Shown here: positions 1-8,487 of the stretch, piece by piece
How the letters are laid out: the number at the start of each line of letters is the position of its first letter
How positions within the stretch are numbered: the stretch's first letter is position 1
NCBI GenBank assembly: GCA_026418035.1
Contig: JAOACC010000060.1
Location: 1 to 34,469 of the forward strand
Reading direction: 5' to 3'
From: a bacterium
Lineage (GTDB): Bacteria; DUMJ01
Length of the DNA stretch: 34,469 bases
Notes under the pieces: generated by a model
The model's input: the letters and a program-made list of their open reading frames with translations, nothing else
Databases searched by the model: none
Told to the model about the DNA's origin: nothing
Program-made: the position numbers and the translations under genes

Positions 1-572
1 TTGGGGGTAACTATACTGTGTCCTAGTTCCCTTGCAAATTCATAACCATCTCCTGTAGAACCAGTCTCAGGGTAAGATAAGCCCCCAGTAGCAATAATTA
101 CACTATCTGAAGGGATAAATCTTCCATCACTAAGAGTAACACCTATAACCCTACTGCTGTCTTTAAGAACCCTTTTTATTTCTCCTTTTATTATCTTCAC
201 ATTATTACTTCTTAGATATCTTTCCAAGGCATCCAATATATCCTTTGCTCTATCCGACTCTGGAAATACTCTGCCCCCTCTTTCAACTTTAGTCTTAACC
301 CCTAGACTATTAAAGAACCTGATTAGGTCTTTATTAGAAAATTTAGTAAATGCACTATATAAAAATCTTCCATTTACAGGTATATTATCAATAAGTCCCT
401 GTAGGTCAGTATCGTTAGTAAAATTACATCTTCCCTTTCCAGTTAAAAGAAGTTTCTTACCCAAAGTATTATTCTTCTCTATAAGTAAAACTTCTAAACC
501 TCTACTTCCAGCGGTTCCTCCTGCCATCATACCAGCAGGTCCGCCACCAATAACTATTACCCTTTTTGACAT
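1..572 (-). CDS. NAD(P)/FAD-dependent oxidoreductase, HI0933/BaiN family (3' end truncated by window edge)
   Basis: Not in the ORF track because it is open at the edge. The reverse complement from ATG at 572 reads MSKRVIVIGGGPAGMMAGGTAGSRGLEVLLIEKNNTLGKKLLLTGKGRCNFTNDTDLQ..., with the Rossmann GGGPAG motif and the GKKLLLTGKGRCNFTN motif typical of HI0933-family flavoproteins, and no in-frame stop to position 1. Confidence 0.9.
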   Translation of the reverse strand, partial: MSKRVIVIGGGPAGMMAGGTAGSRGLEVLLIEKNNTLGKKLLLTGKGRCNFTNDTDLQGLIDNIPVNGRFLYSAFTKFSNKDLIRFFNSLGVKTKVERGGRVFPESDRAKDILDALERYLRSNNVKIIKGEIKRVLKDSSRVIGVTLSDGRFIPSDSVIIATGGLSYPETGSTGDGYEFARELGHSIVTP

Positions 573-630
573 AATAGATTGCTACTTTTATAATTTCCTC
601 TCTTTTCTGTTAGATGTTAATTACTCTAAG

Positions 631-658
631 ATTATACTTTCAAAATTATTACCGTCAA
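631..658 (-). promoter_or_regulatory. Sigma70-type promoter for the HI0933-family gene
   Basis: Reverse complement reads TTGACG-N16-TATAAT (-35 at 653..658, -10 at 631..636), upstream of the ATG at 572. Confidence 0.65.
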
Positions 659-735
659 CTATAATAGAAGTAATTTAAACAATTACTTAGCAAGAGATCG
701 CATATATTCTCTAGATTTATGATAAAATATCTTTT

Positions 736-1209
736 ATGGAAAATATACATATTATAATTTACTCCCAATCTCCCCTAGAAACAGAGAAGATTGGAGAGAC
801 TATAGGCAAGATAAGTAAAGGTGGAGAGCTTTTCTTGCTTCAAGGAAATCTTGGAGCAGGAAAAACCGTATTAGTAAAAGGGATAGCTAAAGGATTGGGA
901 ATAGATGTCCAGATTGTAAGTCCATCATTTATAATTATGAAAAATTACTATGGAAGACTTATACTAAACCATATAGATCTCTACAGAGTAAATAGTATAG
1001 AAGGTCTTGGAATCGAAGAATATATTGATGATAACTCATCTGTTACAGTTGTAGAATGGGGAGAGAAATTAATAAGTCTTTTAGATTTAAAAGAGTATCT
1101 ACTTATAAAAATAGATATAACCGATAATAACTCGAGAGAAATTACTCTAATCCCCAAAGGAGAGAGATATATAAAGTTTATAGAAAGGGCAAAAGAATGG
1201 CAGATTTAG
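736..1209 (+). CDS. tsaE: tRNA threonylcarbamoyladenosine biosynthesis ATPase TsaE
   Basis: Walker A GNLGAGKT, SPSF motif, VVEWGEK motif; followed by tsaB-rimI-tsaD. Confidence 0.92.
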   Translation: MENIHIIIYSQSPLETEKIGETIGKISKGGELFLLQGNLGAGKTVLVKGIAKGLGIDVQIVSPSFIIMKNYYGRLILNHIDLYRVNSIEGLGIEEYIDDNSSVTVVEWGEKLISLLDLKEYLLIKIDITDNNSREITLIPKGERYIKFIERAKEWQI

Positions 1210-1829
1210 CTATTGATACAAGTACTAGTTTTTTATCTCTAGCAATAGTGAAAGAAGATCTAATACTTTATGAGAAGAATATATATTCTTTAAAGCTACA
1301 CTCTATACTTCTTCCTAAAGAGATAGAAAAAGCATTAGAGATAACTAAGGAAAAAATAGAGAGAATATTTGTTGCTATTGGACCTGGGTCATTTACAGGA
1401 TTAAGAGTTGGGCTCTCATTAGTAAAGGGGATAATCCTATTTAGTAAGATACAAGTCATAGGTGTCCCAACCTTTGACGGGCTTGCCTATAATTTGCCTA
1501 TTGAGGGAAAACTTTTTATTATCATGAGATATAGATTAAGTAAGGCATATTATGGTGTATATAGAGCAGAAGATAAAAAATGGATCCAAGAAAAACTTGG
1601 TGTTGCTGAGATAGAAGAACTCCCAACATTAGTCACAAAGGAGAAAGTGGCAATAGTAAAAGAGCAAAACTATAATGAGATAGCTAATATGTTTCAAAAC
1701 CCTATATTTATAACTCCCAGGGCTTTCTTATTAACAATTCCAGGGAGAGAAAGAAAGCCAAGTAAAACAGAAGAGTTAAACCCTATATATATAGAGCCTT
1801 CAGAAGCAGAGAAGATTAAAGGCATATGA
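1197..1829 (+). CDS. tsaB: tRNA threonylcarbamoyladenosine biosynthesis protein TsaB
   Basis: LAIDTST N-terminus and GPGSFTGLRVGL motif; overlaps tsaE by 13 nt. Confidence 0.92.
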   Translation: MADLAIDTSTSFLSLAIVKEDLILYEKNIYSLKLHSILLPKEIEKALEITKEKIERIFVAIGPGSFTGLRVGLSLVKGIILFSKIQVIGVPTFDGLAYNLPIEGKLFIIMRYRLSKAYYGVYRAEDKKWIQEKLGVAEIEELPTLVTKEKVAIVKEQNYNEIANMFQNPIFITPRAFLLTIPGRERKPSKTEELNPIYIEPSEAEKIKGI

Positions 1830-2311
1830 TTGAAATAAAAAGAATGACAGTAAAACATTTAAAAGAGGTATTAAAGATTGAGGAATTATCCTTTCCTATG
1901 CCTTGGAGCTTTCAGTCATTTTATAACGAATTAGTAAGTAATCCATATGGTTACTATATAGTAGCTTTAGAAAATGATAAAGTAGTTGGTTATGGAGGTA
2001 TGTGGATACTCTTTGAAGAATGTCATATAACAACTATAGCGGTTGACCCTAAGAGAAGAAGAGAAGGAATTGGTAGAAAGATAATGGAACACTTAATAGA
2101 GAAGGCAAAGAAACAAGATGTAGAATGGATATCTTTAGAGGTCAGGGTTTCAAATATACCTGCTCAGAATCTATACAAATCATTGGGATTTGAAATAGTA
2201 GGAATAAGAAGGCAATACTATCAGCCAAACAATGAAGATGCCATTATAATGAGATTAATGTTAAAAGGAGAGAAAGGTAATGTATATCCTGGCTATAGAC
2301 ACGTCCTGTGA
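1826..2311 (+). CDS. rimI: Ribosomal protein S18-alanine N-acetyltransferase RimI-like (GNAT)
   Basis: GNAT fold motif VDPKRRREGIGRKIMEHLI and LEVRVSNIPAQNLYKSLGFEIVGIRRQYY; located between tsaB and tsaD. Confidence 0.9.
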   Translation: MIEIKRMTVKHLKEVLKIEELSFPMPWSFQSFYNELVSNPYGYYIVALENDKVVGYGGMWILFEECHITTIAVDPKRRREGIGRKIMEHLIEKAKKQDVEWISLEVRVSNIPAQNLYKSLGFEIVGIRRQYYQPNNEDAIIMRLMLKGEKGNVYPGYRHVL

Positions 2312-3263
2312 TGATACATCTGTTGCTATACTAGAAGATGGTCATAAGATATTGTCAAATCTAGTGAGCTCACAACATGATATACATGAGCGATTTGGAG
2401 GGGTAGTTCCTGAGCTTGCCTCTAGAAGACACTTAGAGAATATAATACCAATGATTAAGCTAGCACTAAAGGAGGCAAAAATAGGAGAAGAAGAGATAAA
2501 TGTTATTGGTGTAACTTATGGTCCTGGTCTTATAGGTTCATTACTAGTAGGACTTATGACTGCAAAAGGATTAGCTTACTCTCTTAAAAAGCCCTTTATA
2601 GGTATAAATCATATGGAAGGACATATCTTTGGAGCTATTCTTGAACATAAGGAACTCTACCCTCCATTTATAGCTTTAGTGGTATCTGGAGGACATACAG
2701 ACCTAGTATTAGTAAAAAAATACTTCTCCTATGAAATCATTGGTTCAACAAGGGATGACGCAGCAGGAGAGGCATTTGATAAGGTGGCAAGGCTATTAGA
2801 TATCGGCTATCCTGGAGGTCCTGCTATAGAGAAATTTGCTAGACTAGGTAGGATAGATTATAACTTACCTAGGGCTATCCCGGAAGAATATGATTTTAGC
2901 TTTAGTGGACTAAAAACTGCTGTAAGTAGATTACTGAAGGAGGATGTGGATTTACCATCTGTAGCTTATAGTTTTCAGGAGGCGGTAGTAGACGTCTTAG
3001 TAGGTAAATCATTAAAAGCTTGTATTAATCATAAAATAAACAAACTCGCAATCTCAGGTGGAGTAGCTGCTAATGAGAGATTGAGAGAGAGATTCTTAGA
3101 AGAAGCTTCTAGATATGGTATAGAGGTCTATTTCCCTTCTATCTCAATGTGTACTGATAATGCTAGTATGATTGCCTGTGCCACATATTATAGGTATCTA
3201 GCAGGGTATAGGAGTGACTTTACTTTAAATGCAGAAAGCTACTGTAGTTATCCAGATGGATGA
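2280..3263 (+). CDS. tsaD: tRNA N6-adenosine threonylcarbamoyltransferase TsaD
   Basis: LAIDTSCDDTSVAI, NHMEGHIFG metal-ligand motif, VSGGHTDLVLV, SGGVAANERLRERF; overlaps rimI by 32 nt. Confidence 0.95.
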   Translation: MYILAIDTSCDDTSVAILEDGHKILSNLVSSQHDIHERFGGVVPELASRRHLENIIPMIKLALKEAKIGEEEINVIGVTYGPGLIGSLLVGLMTAKGLAYSLKKPFIGINHMEGHIFGAILEHKELYPPFIALVVSGGHTDLVLVKKYFSYEIIGSTRDDAAGEAFDKVARLLDIGYPGGPAIEKFARLGRIDYNLPRAIPEEYDFSFSGLKTAVSRLLKEDVDLPSVAYSFQEAVVDVLVGKSLKACINHKINKLAISGGVAANERLRERFLEEASRYGIEVYFPSISMCTDNASMIACATYYRYLAGYRSDFTLNAESYCSYPDG

Positions 3264-3810
3264 ATTGTGGGGTAAATTATTAGAAAAGATTAAGTCCTAT
3301 AATCTAGGAAACCTTGAAGAAGAGGTCGTTCTAAACATCCATCAGGCTCAAGAATATCACTCAGCTTTAGAAAATACTACCTCATTAACAAGCCCACTAA
3401 TTCTTTTTTACTATATGGTAAGTTTAGTAAGAATAATCTTTATCTGTAAAAAGAAATTACCGTTCAAAGAGGTCTTACATGGTCTTACAACAAGGAAAGA
3501 AGGGACATCGGTTACTGTAAAAGCGCATGGGACATTTCCTATAATTCATAGCATTATTAGCAAGACAAAGATTAAACCTGGGACTAAATTCTGCTTAGAA
3601 GAACTTGTAAATATGATACCTTGGATTACAGAAATAGAAGATCCACCATTACCACCAATTTCTACCAGCTATCTTCTATGTTTTCTACTAAGTATGCTAT
3701 CTAGGTATGAACCAGTAGTCTGGGATAAAATTCGAAAAGAGTTTAGTATTGAGCTTTTCCTTAGAGAAACCTCATCATATTTCTTAGAAGAAGTAATAAA
3801 GGTCTTATAG
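3256..3810 (+). CDS. YaaC-like protein (short form)
   Basis: Likely start is the ATG at 3256 (MDELWGKLL...), overlapping the tsaD stop, rather than 3229. Motif style 'QAQEYHSALE...PLILFYYMVSLVRIIF...HGLTTR...LLCFLLSMLSRYEPVVWDKI...' resembles the YaaC family. Assigned by eye. Confidence 0.55.
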   Translation: MDELWGKLLEKIKSYNLGNLEEEVVLNIHQAQEYHSALENTTSLTSPLILFYYMVSLVRIIFICKKKLPFKEVLHGLTTRKEGTSVTVKAHGTFPIIHSIISKTKIKPGTKFCLEELVNMIPWITEIEDPPLPPISTSYLLCFLLSMLSRYEPVVWDKIRKEFSIELFLRETSSYFLEEVIKVL

Positions 3811-3815
3811 GATAC

Positions 3816-3843
3816 TTGAAAAATTGCATATTAGTGCTATAGT
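3816..3843 (+). promoter_or_regulatory. Sigma70-type promoter for the lipoprotein gene
   Basis: TTGAAA (3816..3821)-N16-TATAGT (3838..3843); GGAGGTGA Shine-Dalgarno at 3862..3869 before the ATG at 3877. Confidence 0.6.
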
Positions 3844-3876
3844 TTAGGTATAAAAACACATGGAGGTGAAAGCGGT

Positions 3877-4401
3877 ATGATCAAAAAGCTGATAGTTTTT
3901 TTGGTAGCTCTTCTGTTTGTAGTAGGAGCGGCGGGAGGATGTCTGAATGATACTCCACCAAATCTAAATGGAACTTGGAAAGGAAAACTAAGTAGAAATA
4001 TAAATCCAACTATACCTAATTTCGCAGATGTAACTATAAATCTAACCCAGGATCAGAATAATCAATTTTCTGGTAACATAGAAGTGAAATACAATCCAAA
4101 TACTCCTAATGAGGTTGTCTTAATTGCTAATATTTACTCTAACGATAGTTCGACAAATACATGGAATGCTACAATAAAAGCCAATGGAGTTAATAGTACT
4201 GGAGGTAACATCACTATATCTTATGGTAATGTAAATCTTACTATTCCCAATGGGGAGACATTCACATTCACATTTACACTTCTCCACTTCTATGCTTGTA
4301 GAGGTGGAAGTCTAACAGAGTTAACCGGTGGATATACTCTAACAGTAGGGAATGATATAAATCCTATTGATAGTGGTGCTGTAGATTTAGTTAAACAATG
4401 A
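3877..4401 (+). CDS. Putative secreted lipoprotein, lipocalin-like/beta-barrel type
   Basis: N-terminal signal MIKKLIVFLVALLFVVGAAGGC with a lipobox-like Cys, then LNGTWKGKLS and Asn/Thr-rich beta-like repeats; strong SD and own promoter. Confidence 0.7.
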   Translation: MIKKLIVFLVALLFVVGAAGGCLNDTPPNLNGTWKGKLSRNINPTIPNFADVTINLTQDQNNQFSGNIEVKYNPNTPNEVVLIANIYSNDSSTNTWNATIKANGVNSTGGNITISYGNVNLTIPNGETFTFTFTLLHFYACRGGSLTELTGGYTLTVGNDINPIDSGAVDLVKQ

Positions 4402-4405
4402 AGTG

Positions 4406-4427
4406 GGGGCAATTCATGAATTGCCCC
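4406..4427. repeat. 22-bp perfect palindrome GGGGCAATTCATGAATTGCCCC, possible hairpin terminator or dispersed repeat
   Basis: Read directly: the sequence equals its own reverse complement. It begins 4 nt after the lipoprotein stop codon. No T-run follows on the + strand. Confidence 0.85.
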
Positions 4428-4482
4428 TAAAAGCAAATTTAGAGTTGATTATATTGTTCATAATGCGAATCTATTATTTTAC

Positions 4483-4758
4483 ATGAGATTTATCTGTGAA
4501 AAGATAGAAGTTATCTATGACCGGGAGAATCTTACTATAAAAGGTTTTATCTGGAGAAATAGAGAATACAAGGTCTTAGAAATCTTATCTGCCTGGCAAG
4601 ATTGGAAGTTTCCTAGTAGCCTATCTGGTAAGCGTACTTGGCTACAGAGACATCATAGAAACTATTTTGTTGTAAAAACAGATACCTCAGAGGTATTCCA
4701 GATATATCTAGACAGAAAAGGAAATAAAAGAGAATGGATTCTACTAAAGATATTTTAG
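4483..4758 (+). CDS. DUF6504-like small protein
   Basis: 91 aa with 'GFIWRNREYKVLEILSAWQDW...YFVVKTDTSEVFQIYLDRKGNKREWILLKIF', resembling DUF6504-type domains. Family call tentative. Confidence 0.55.
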   Translation: MRFICEKIEVIYDRENLTIKGFIWRNREYKVLEILSAWQDWKFPSSLSGKRTWLQRHHRNYFVVKTDTSEVFQIYLDRKGNKREWILLKIF

Positions 4759-4761
4759 ATC

Positions 4762-5508
4762 TTATTTCCTTGCTATCTCGTCAAATAGTTCCTGTAAAAT
4801 TTCTAAATCTATCTCTGCCAATTGAGCCTTCCTAATAAGCTCTGGTCTACGCTCAAGAGTTTTTCTCAATGCTTCTTTTCTTCTATAAAGTTCTATCTTT
4901 TTATGATTTCCACTTAGCAATACATCTGGGACTTTATATCCCCTAAAATTATAAGGTCTTGTATATTGTGGATAATCAAAGATACCCTTATAGAAAGATT
5001 CTTCTTTCACCACTTCACTATCAATAACCTGTGGAAACATTCTAGATATAGCATCTATAATTACCATCGCTGGGATTTCCCCACCACTTAAGACGTAATC
5101 CCCTATAGAAACCTCTAAGTCCGCTAAATACAAAGCTACTCTCTCATCTACACCCTCGTAATGCCCACATATAAGGATCAAATTATCTTCATTAATTAAC
5201 TCTTCTATCAGATGCTGTGTAAGAGAAATACCTTGAGGGGAAAGGAGTATAGTCTTTCCTCCCCCTCTAAGTTCTTTTATGTACTCAACAGCTCTAAATA
5301 TTGGTTCTGGCTTGAGAATCATACCTCTACCACCACCATAGGGATAATCATCAACTTTCCTGTATTTATCTTCAGTAAAATCTCTAGGATTAAAAATATT
5401 TACTATTACATGGCCAAGCTGTTGAGCTCTCTTTACTATACTAAAATTAAGAGGACCTATAAAGGCCTCAGGGAAAAGGGATACAACATCTATATAAAGA
5501 GACATCAC
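4762..5508 (-). CDS. trmD: tRNA (guanine-N1)-methyltransferase TrmD
   Basis: YIDVVSLFPEAF, PYGGGRGMILKPEPIF, ICGHYEGVDERV, IGDYVLSGGE motifs. Confidence 0.95.
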   Translation of the reverse strand: MMSLYIDVVSLFPEAFIGPLNFSIVKRAQQLGHVIVNIFNPRDFTEDKYRKVDDYPYGGGRGMILKPEPIFRAVEYIKELRGGGKTILLSPQGISLTQHLIEELINEDNLILICGHYEGVDERVALYLADLEVSIGDYVLSGGEIPAMVIIDAISRMFPQVIDSEVVKEESFYKGIFDYPQYTRPYNFRGYKVPDVLLSGNHKKIELYRRKEALRKTLERRPELIRKAQLAEIDLEILQELFDEIARK

Positions 5509-5514
5509 AGAAAA

Positions 5515-5760
5515 TTAAAGAGATTCTACCATTATCTGCACCTTAGTTTTTCCTAACCTGCGAGCTAAGGTGCTAGCAACAGCCCTTACTGCATTTATAG
5601 TCTTTCCCCCTTGTCCCAAAACCTTACCCATCTCATTATCAGGAACCCTCACTATAAATTTTACCTTTTTTCCACTAACCTCAGAAGATATATCGACTTT
5701 ATCAACGTTATCAACTAGACATCTTATAAGGAATTTTACTGTATTATAAAGTTCGTCCAT
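5515..5760 (-). CDS. khpA: KH-domain RNA-binding protein (KhpA/YlqC family)
   Basis: RVPDNEMGKVLGQGGKTINAVRAV, a GxxG KH loop; located between rpsP and trmD. Confidence 0.88.
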   Translation of the reverse strand: MDELYNTVKFLIRCLVDNVDKVDISSEVSGKKVKFIVRVPDNEMGKVLGQGGKTINAVRAVASTLARRLGKTKVQIMVESL

Positions 5761-5770
5761 CTACCCTCCT

Positions 5771-6028
5771 TTATCCATTTAGATTATTGGGGTCCAAACC
5801 TGCTTGAATAAGTAAACGCTTAACAGTATCAGTAGGTTGAGCTCCTTTCTTTATCCAATCCTTAGCTTTCTCTAAATCTATGTTTATAACTGCAGGCTCT
5901 GAAATTGGATCATAAAATCCTAAGACGTCTATAAATTTTCCATCTCTGGGGCTATGAACATCTGCCACAACAACCCTATAGCTTGGTCTGCCACGTTTAC
6001 CCATTCTTCTAAGCCTTATTTTTACCAT
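5771..6028 (-). CDS. rpsP: 30S ribosomal protein S16
   Basis: [41 protein letters not shown]. Confidence 0.96.
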   Translation of the reverse strand: MVKIRLRRMGKRGRPSYRVVVADVHSPRDGKFIDVLGFYDPISEPAVINIDLEKAKDWIKKGAQPTDTVKRLLIQAGLDPNNLNG

Positions 6029-7329
6029 AATCTACCTCCTAACAGTGGAAATCTTCCTTTCTTCTCTAGCTGAGAAAATTGCTTAATCATGCTCTTAATC
6101 TGTTCATACTGCTTAAGAAGCTGATTTATTTCCTGAACTGTAGTTCCGCTTCCTTTAGCTATTCTTTTTTTCCTACTAGCATTAATAATATGAGGATTTT
6201 CTCTTTCTTCTATAGTCATAGAGCTTATAATTGCTTCAATTCTCTTAAGCCTTTTCTCGTCTACAGATATGGGAATCTTACTATTTAGTCTGGAAAAACC
6301 AGGGATCAAATTCATCAGCTGATCCAGAGGTCCCATATTCCTTAGCTCCTTGAGTTGATCCATAAAATCATTAAGTGTAAACCTTTCTAAGGTCTTTTCT
6401 ACCCTTTCTTTAGATACCGCTGATTCGACCTTTTCTACTAAAGTCTTTAGATCTCCCATACCAAGGATTCTACTAGCCATTCTATCAGGATAGAAAGGCT
6501 CTATAGCATCAAACTTCTCTCCTACTCCTACAAATACGATAGGAACTCCAGTAACAGCTCTCATAGAAAGGGCAGAACCACCTCTAGCATCTCCATCCAT
6601 CTTTGTAAGTATAATCCCTGTAAGTGGAACAACTTTCGCAAATGACTCTCCTATATTTACTGCGTCCTGTCCTGTCATAGCATCTACAACAAGAAATACT
6701 TCTTGAGGCTTAACTCGCTCATATGTCTTTCTTAATTCATTCATTAAATCTTCATCTATATGAAGTCTACCTGATGTGTCAAGAATAACAGGCATATAAA
6801 CCTTCTCTTTTGCAAACTTTACAGCATTTTCAGCTATAGTTATAGGATCAGTGTTCTCTTTATAAACTGGCACATTTATACTGTTTCCTATAATCTCCAA
6901 CTGCTGTATAGCAGCCGGTCTTCTAGTATCACAGGCTACTAGCAAGGGTCTTCCTTGTCTCTTTCTATAATAAACAGCTAGCTTCCCAGCTGTAGTAGTC
7001 TTTCCAGAACCTTGAAGTCCCACCAACATAATCACAGATGGAAGACTCTTATCAGCCTTTGCTTCTCCACCGAGTAAATAGGTAAGTTCTTCATATATGA
7101 TCTTTAAGATCTGCTCACTAGGAGATATACTCTTTAATACAGATTCTTGAAGAGCCTTCTCTTTAACTCTTTCCAAAAACTCCTTTACTACCTTATAATT
7201 TACATCTGCTTCTAATAGTGTTATTCTTATTTCTCTTAGAACTTCCTGTATATCTGCTTCGCTAAGTTTTCCACGTCTCTTAATTCTATCAAATATATTC
7301 TGTATCTTTTGTGTTAAAACCTCAAACAT
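6022..7329 (-). CDS. ffh: Signal recognition particle protein Ffh
   Basis: [54 protein letters not shown]-terminal M domain with RIAKGSGT. Confidence 0.96.
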   Translation of the reverse strand: MFEVLTQKIQNIFDRIKRRGKLSEADIQEVLREIRITLLEADVNYKVVKEFLERVKEKALQESVLKSISPSEQILKIIYEELTYLLGGEAKADKSLPSVIMLVGLQGSGKTTTAGKLAVYYRKRQGRPLLVACDTRRPAAIQQLEIIGNSINVPVYKENTDPITIAENAVKFAKEKVYMPVILDTSGRLHIDEDLMNELRKTYERVKPQEVFLVVDAMTGQDAVNIGESFAKVVPLTGIILTKMDGDARGGSALSMRAVTGVPIVFVGVGEKFDAIEPFYPDRMASRILGMGDLKTLVEKVESAVSKERVEKTLERFTLNDFMDQLKELRNMGPLDQLMNLIPGFSRLNSKIPISVDEKRLKRIEAIISSMTIEERENPHIINASRKKRIAKGSGTTVQEINQLLKQYEQIKSMIKQFSQLEKKGRFPLLGGRLW

Positions 7330-7331
7330 AA

Positions 7332-8222
7332 CTAGTTCATCTCCCAGAATAGGGCATCTACAAATTCTATACTATTAAAACTCTGCATATCATCAATCCC
7401 TTCTCCTACACCAACTAATACTATAGGTAACTTAAGCTCAGACACTATACTTATTACAACTCCACCCTTAGCTGTCCCATCAAGTTTTGTAACTGCTATA
7501 CCATCTACCTTCAATGCCTCGTTAAACATCCTAGCCTGATTTATAGCATTTTGGCCCATTGTAGCATCTATAACAAGAAGGGTATAAAGTTGATAATCTT
7601 CTTTTTCTCTCTCTATCACTCTCTTCACTTTCTTTAATTCTTCCATAAGATTGTACTTTGTATGAAGTCTACCTGCAGTATCTACAATTACTATATCGAT
7701 ATTCCTAGCTTTAGCAGACTTTAAGCCATCAAAAGCAACAGCCCCAGGATCTGCTCCTTCTCTATGTTTTACAACGGGAATATTTATCCTTTCTCCCCAA
7801 ATTTCTAATTGTTCTATAGCGGCTGCTCTAAATGTATCACCTGCTACAAACACAACACTTTTACCTCTATCTTTAAGAAGCTTACCTAATTTACCTATAG
7901 TAGTAGTCTTACCACTACCATTCACTCCTATAACAAGTATTATCCATTTCCCTTGGAGAAATTTATTTATAATATCAAAAGAGGGAGGGAAGAGAGAAGT
8001 TATACTATTCTTTAGAAGAACAGATAATTTCTCATCTGGATTTAACTTCCAATTCTCTCTAACTTCTTCTAAAAGTTTCTCAGTAGTCTTAGGTCCTACA
8101 TCAGCACTTAGAAGAGCTATCTCTAGCTCTTCTAAGTCCTCTGCAGATATACTCGAGAAACTTCTCTTTATTAAAGCCCTAGTCTTTTCTAAGCCCTGTT
8201 TTAATTTATCAAACCACTTCAT
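7332..8222 (-). CDS. ftsY: Signal recognition particle receptor FtsY
   Basis: GVNGSGKTTTIGKLG, DTFRAAAIEQLE, DTAGRLHTKYNLM, TKLDGTAKGG. Confidence 0.95.
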   Translation of the reverse strand: MKWFDKLKQGLEKTRALIKRSFSSISAEDLEELEIALLSADVGPKTTEKLLEEVRENWKLNPDEKLSVLLKNSITSLFPPSFDIINKFLQGKWIILVIGVNGSGKTTTIGKLGKLLKDRGKSVVFVAGDTFRAAAIEQLEIWGERINIPVVKHREGADPGAVAFDGLKSAKARNIDIVIVDTAGRLHTKYNLMEELKKVKRVIEREKEDYQLYTLLVIDATMGQNAINQARMFNEALKVDGIAVTKLDGTAKGGVVISIVSELKLPIVLVGVGEGIDDMQSFNSIEFVDALFWEMN

Positions 8223-8223
8223 T

Positions 8224-8487
8224 CTACTTTATAGCCTGAATAGAGAACTTTATAGCAGTTCTTTCTTCTCCATCAACCTCTACCTTAGTAAAGGCAGGAT
8301 ACATAACTAAATTTATACCATTAGGAGCTAGATAACCTCTAGCTATAGCAATAGCTTTTACTGCCTGATTCACAGCTCCTGCTCCAATAGATTGAAGTTC
8401 TACGCCTCCTCCATTTCTAATAACGGCAGCAATAGCACCAGCAACAGATTTAGGATTAGATTTTGCAGACACTTTTAGAACTTCCAT
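8224..8487 (-). CDS. spoVS: Stage V sporulation protein S (SpoVS/Alba-like)
   Basis: MEVLKVSAKSNPKSVAGAIAAVIRNGGGVELQSIGAGAVNQAVKAIAIARGYLAPNGINL; overlaps the rnc 3' end by 32 nt. Confidence 0.93.
   Translation of the reverse strand: MEVLKVSAKSNPKSVAGAIAAVIRNGGGVELQSIGAGAVNQAVKAIAIARGYLAPNGINLVMYPAFTKVEVDGEERTAIKFSIQAIK

Noticed and set aside
1268-1459. Minus-strand 63-aa ORF inside tsaB
   Set aside because: Antisense to tsaB with no motif or start signals.
5212-5556. Plus-strand 114-aa ORF opposite trmD
   Set aside because: Antisense to a clearly conserved gene, low-complexity Ser/Tyr/Lys-rich translation, no family motif; an expected by-product of AT-rich coding sequence.
6022-8222. Tandem SRP-type GTPases as a recent duplication
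   Set aside because: These are ordinary ffh and ftsY, distinguished by the Ffh M domain and their diagnostic motifs; adjacency is common.
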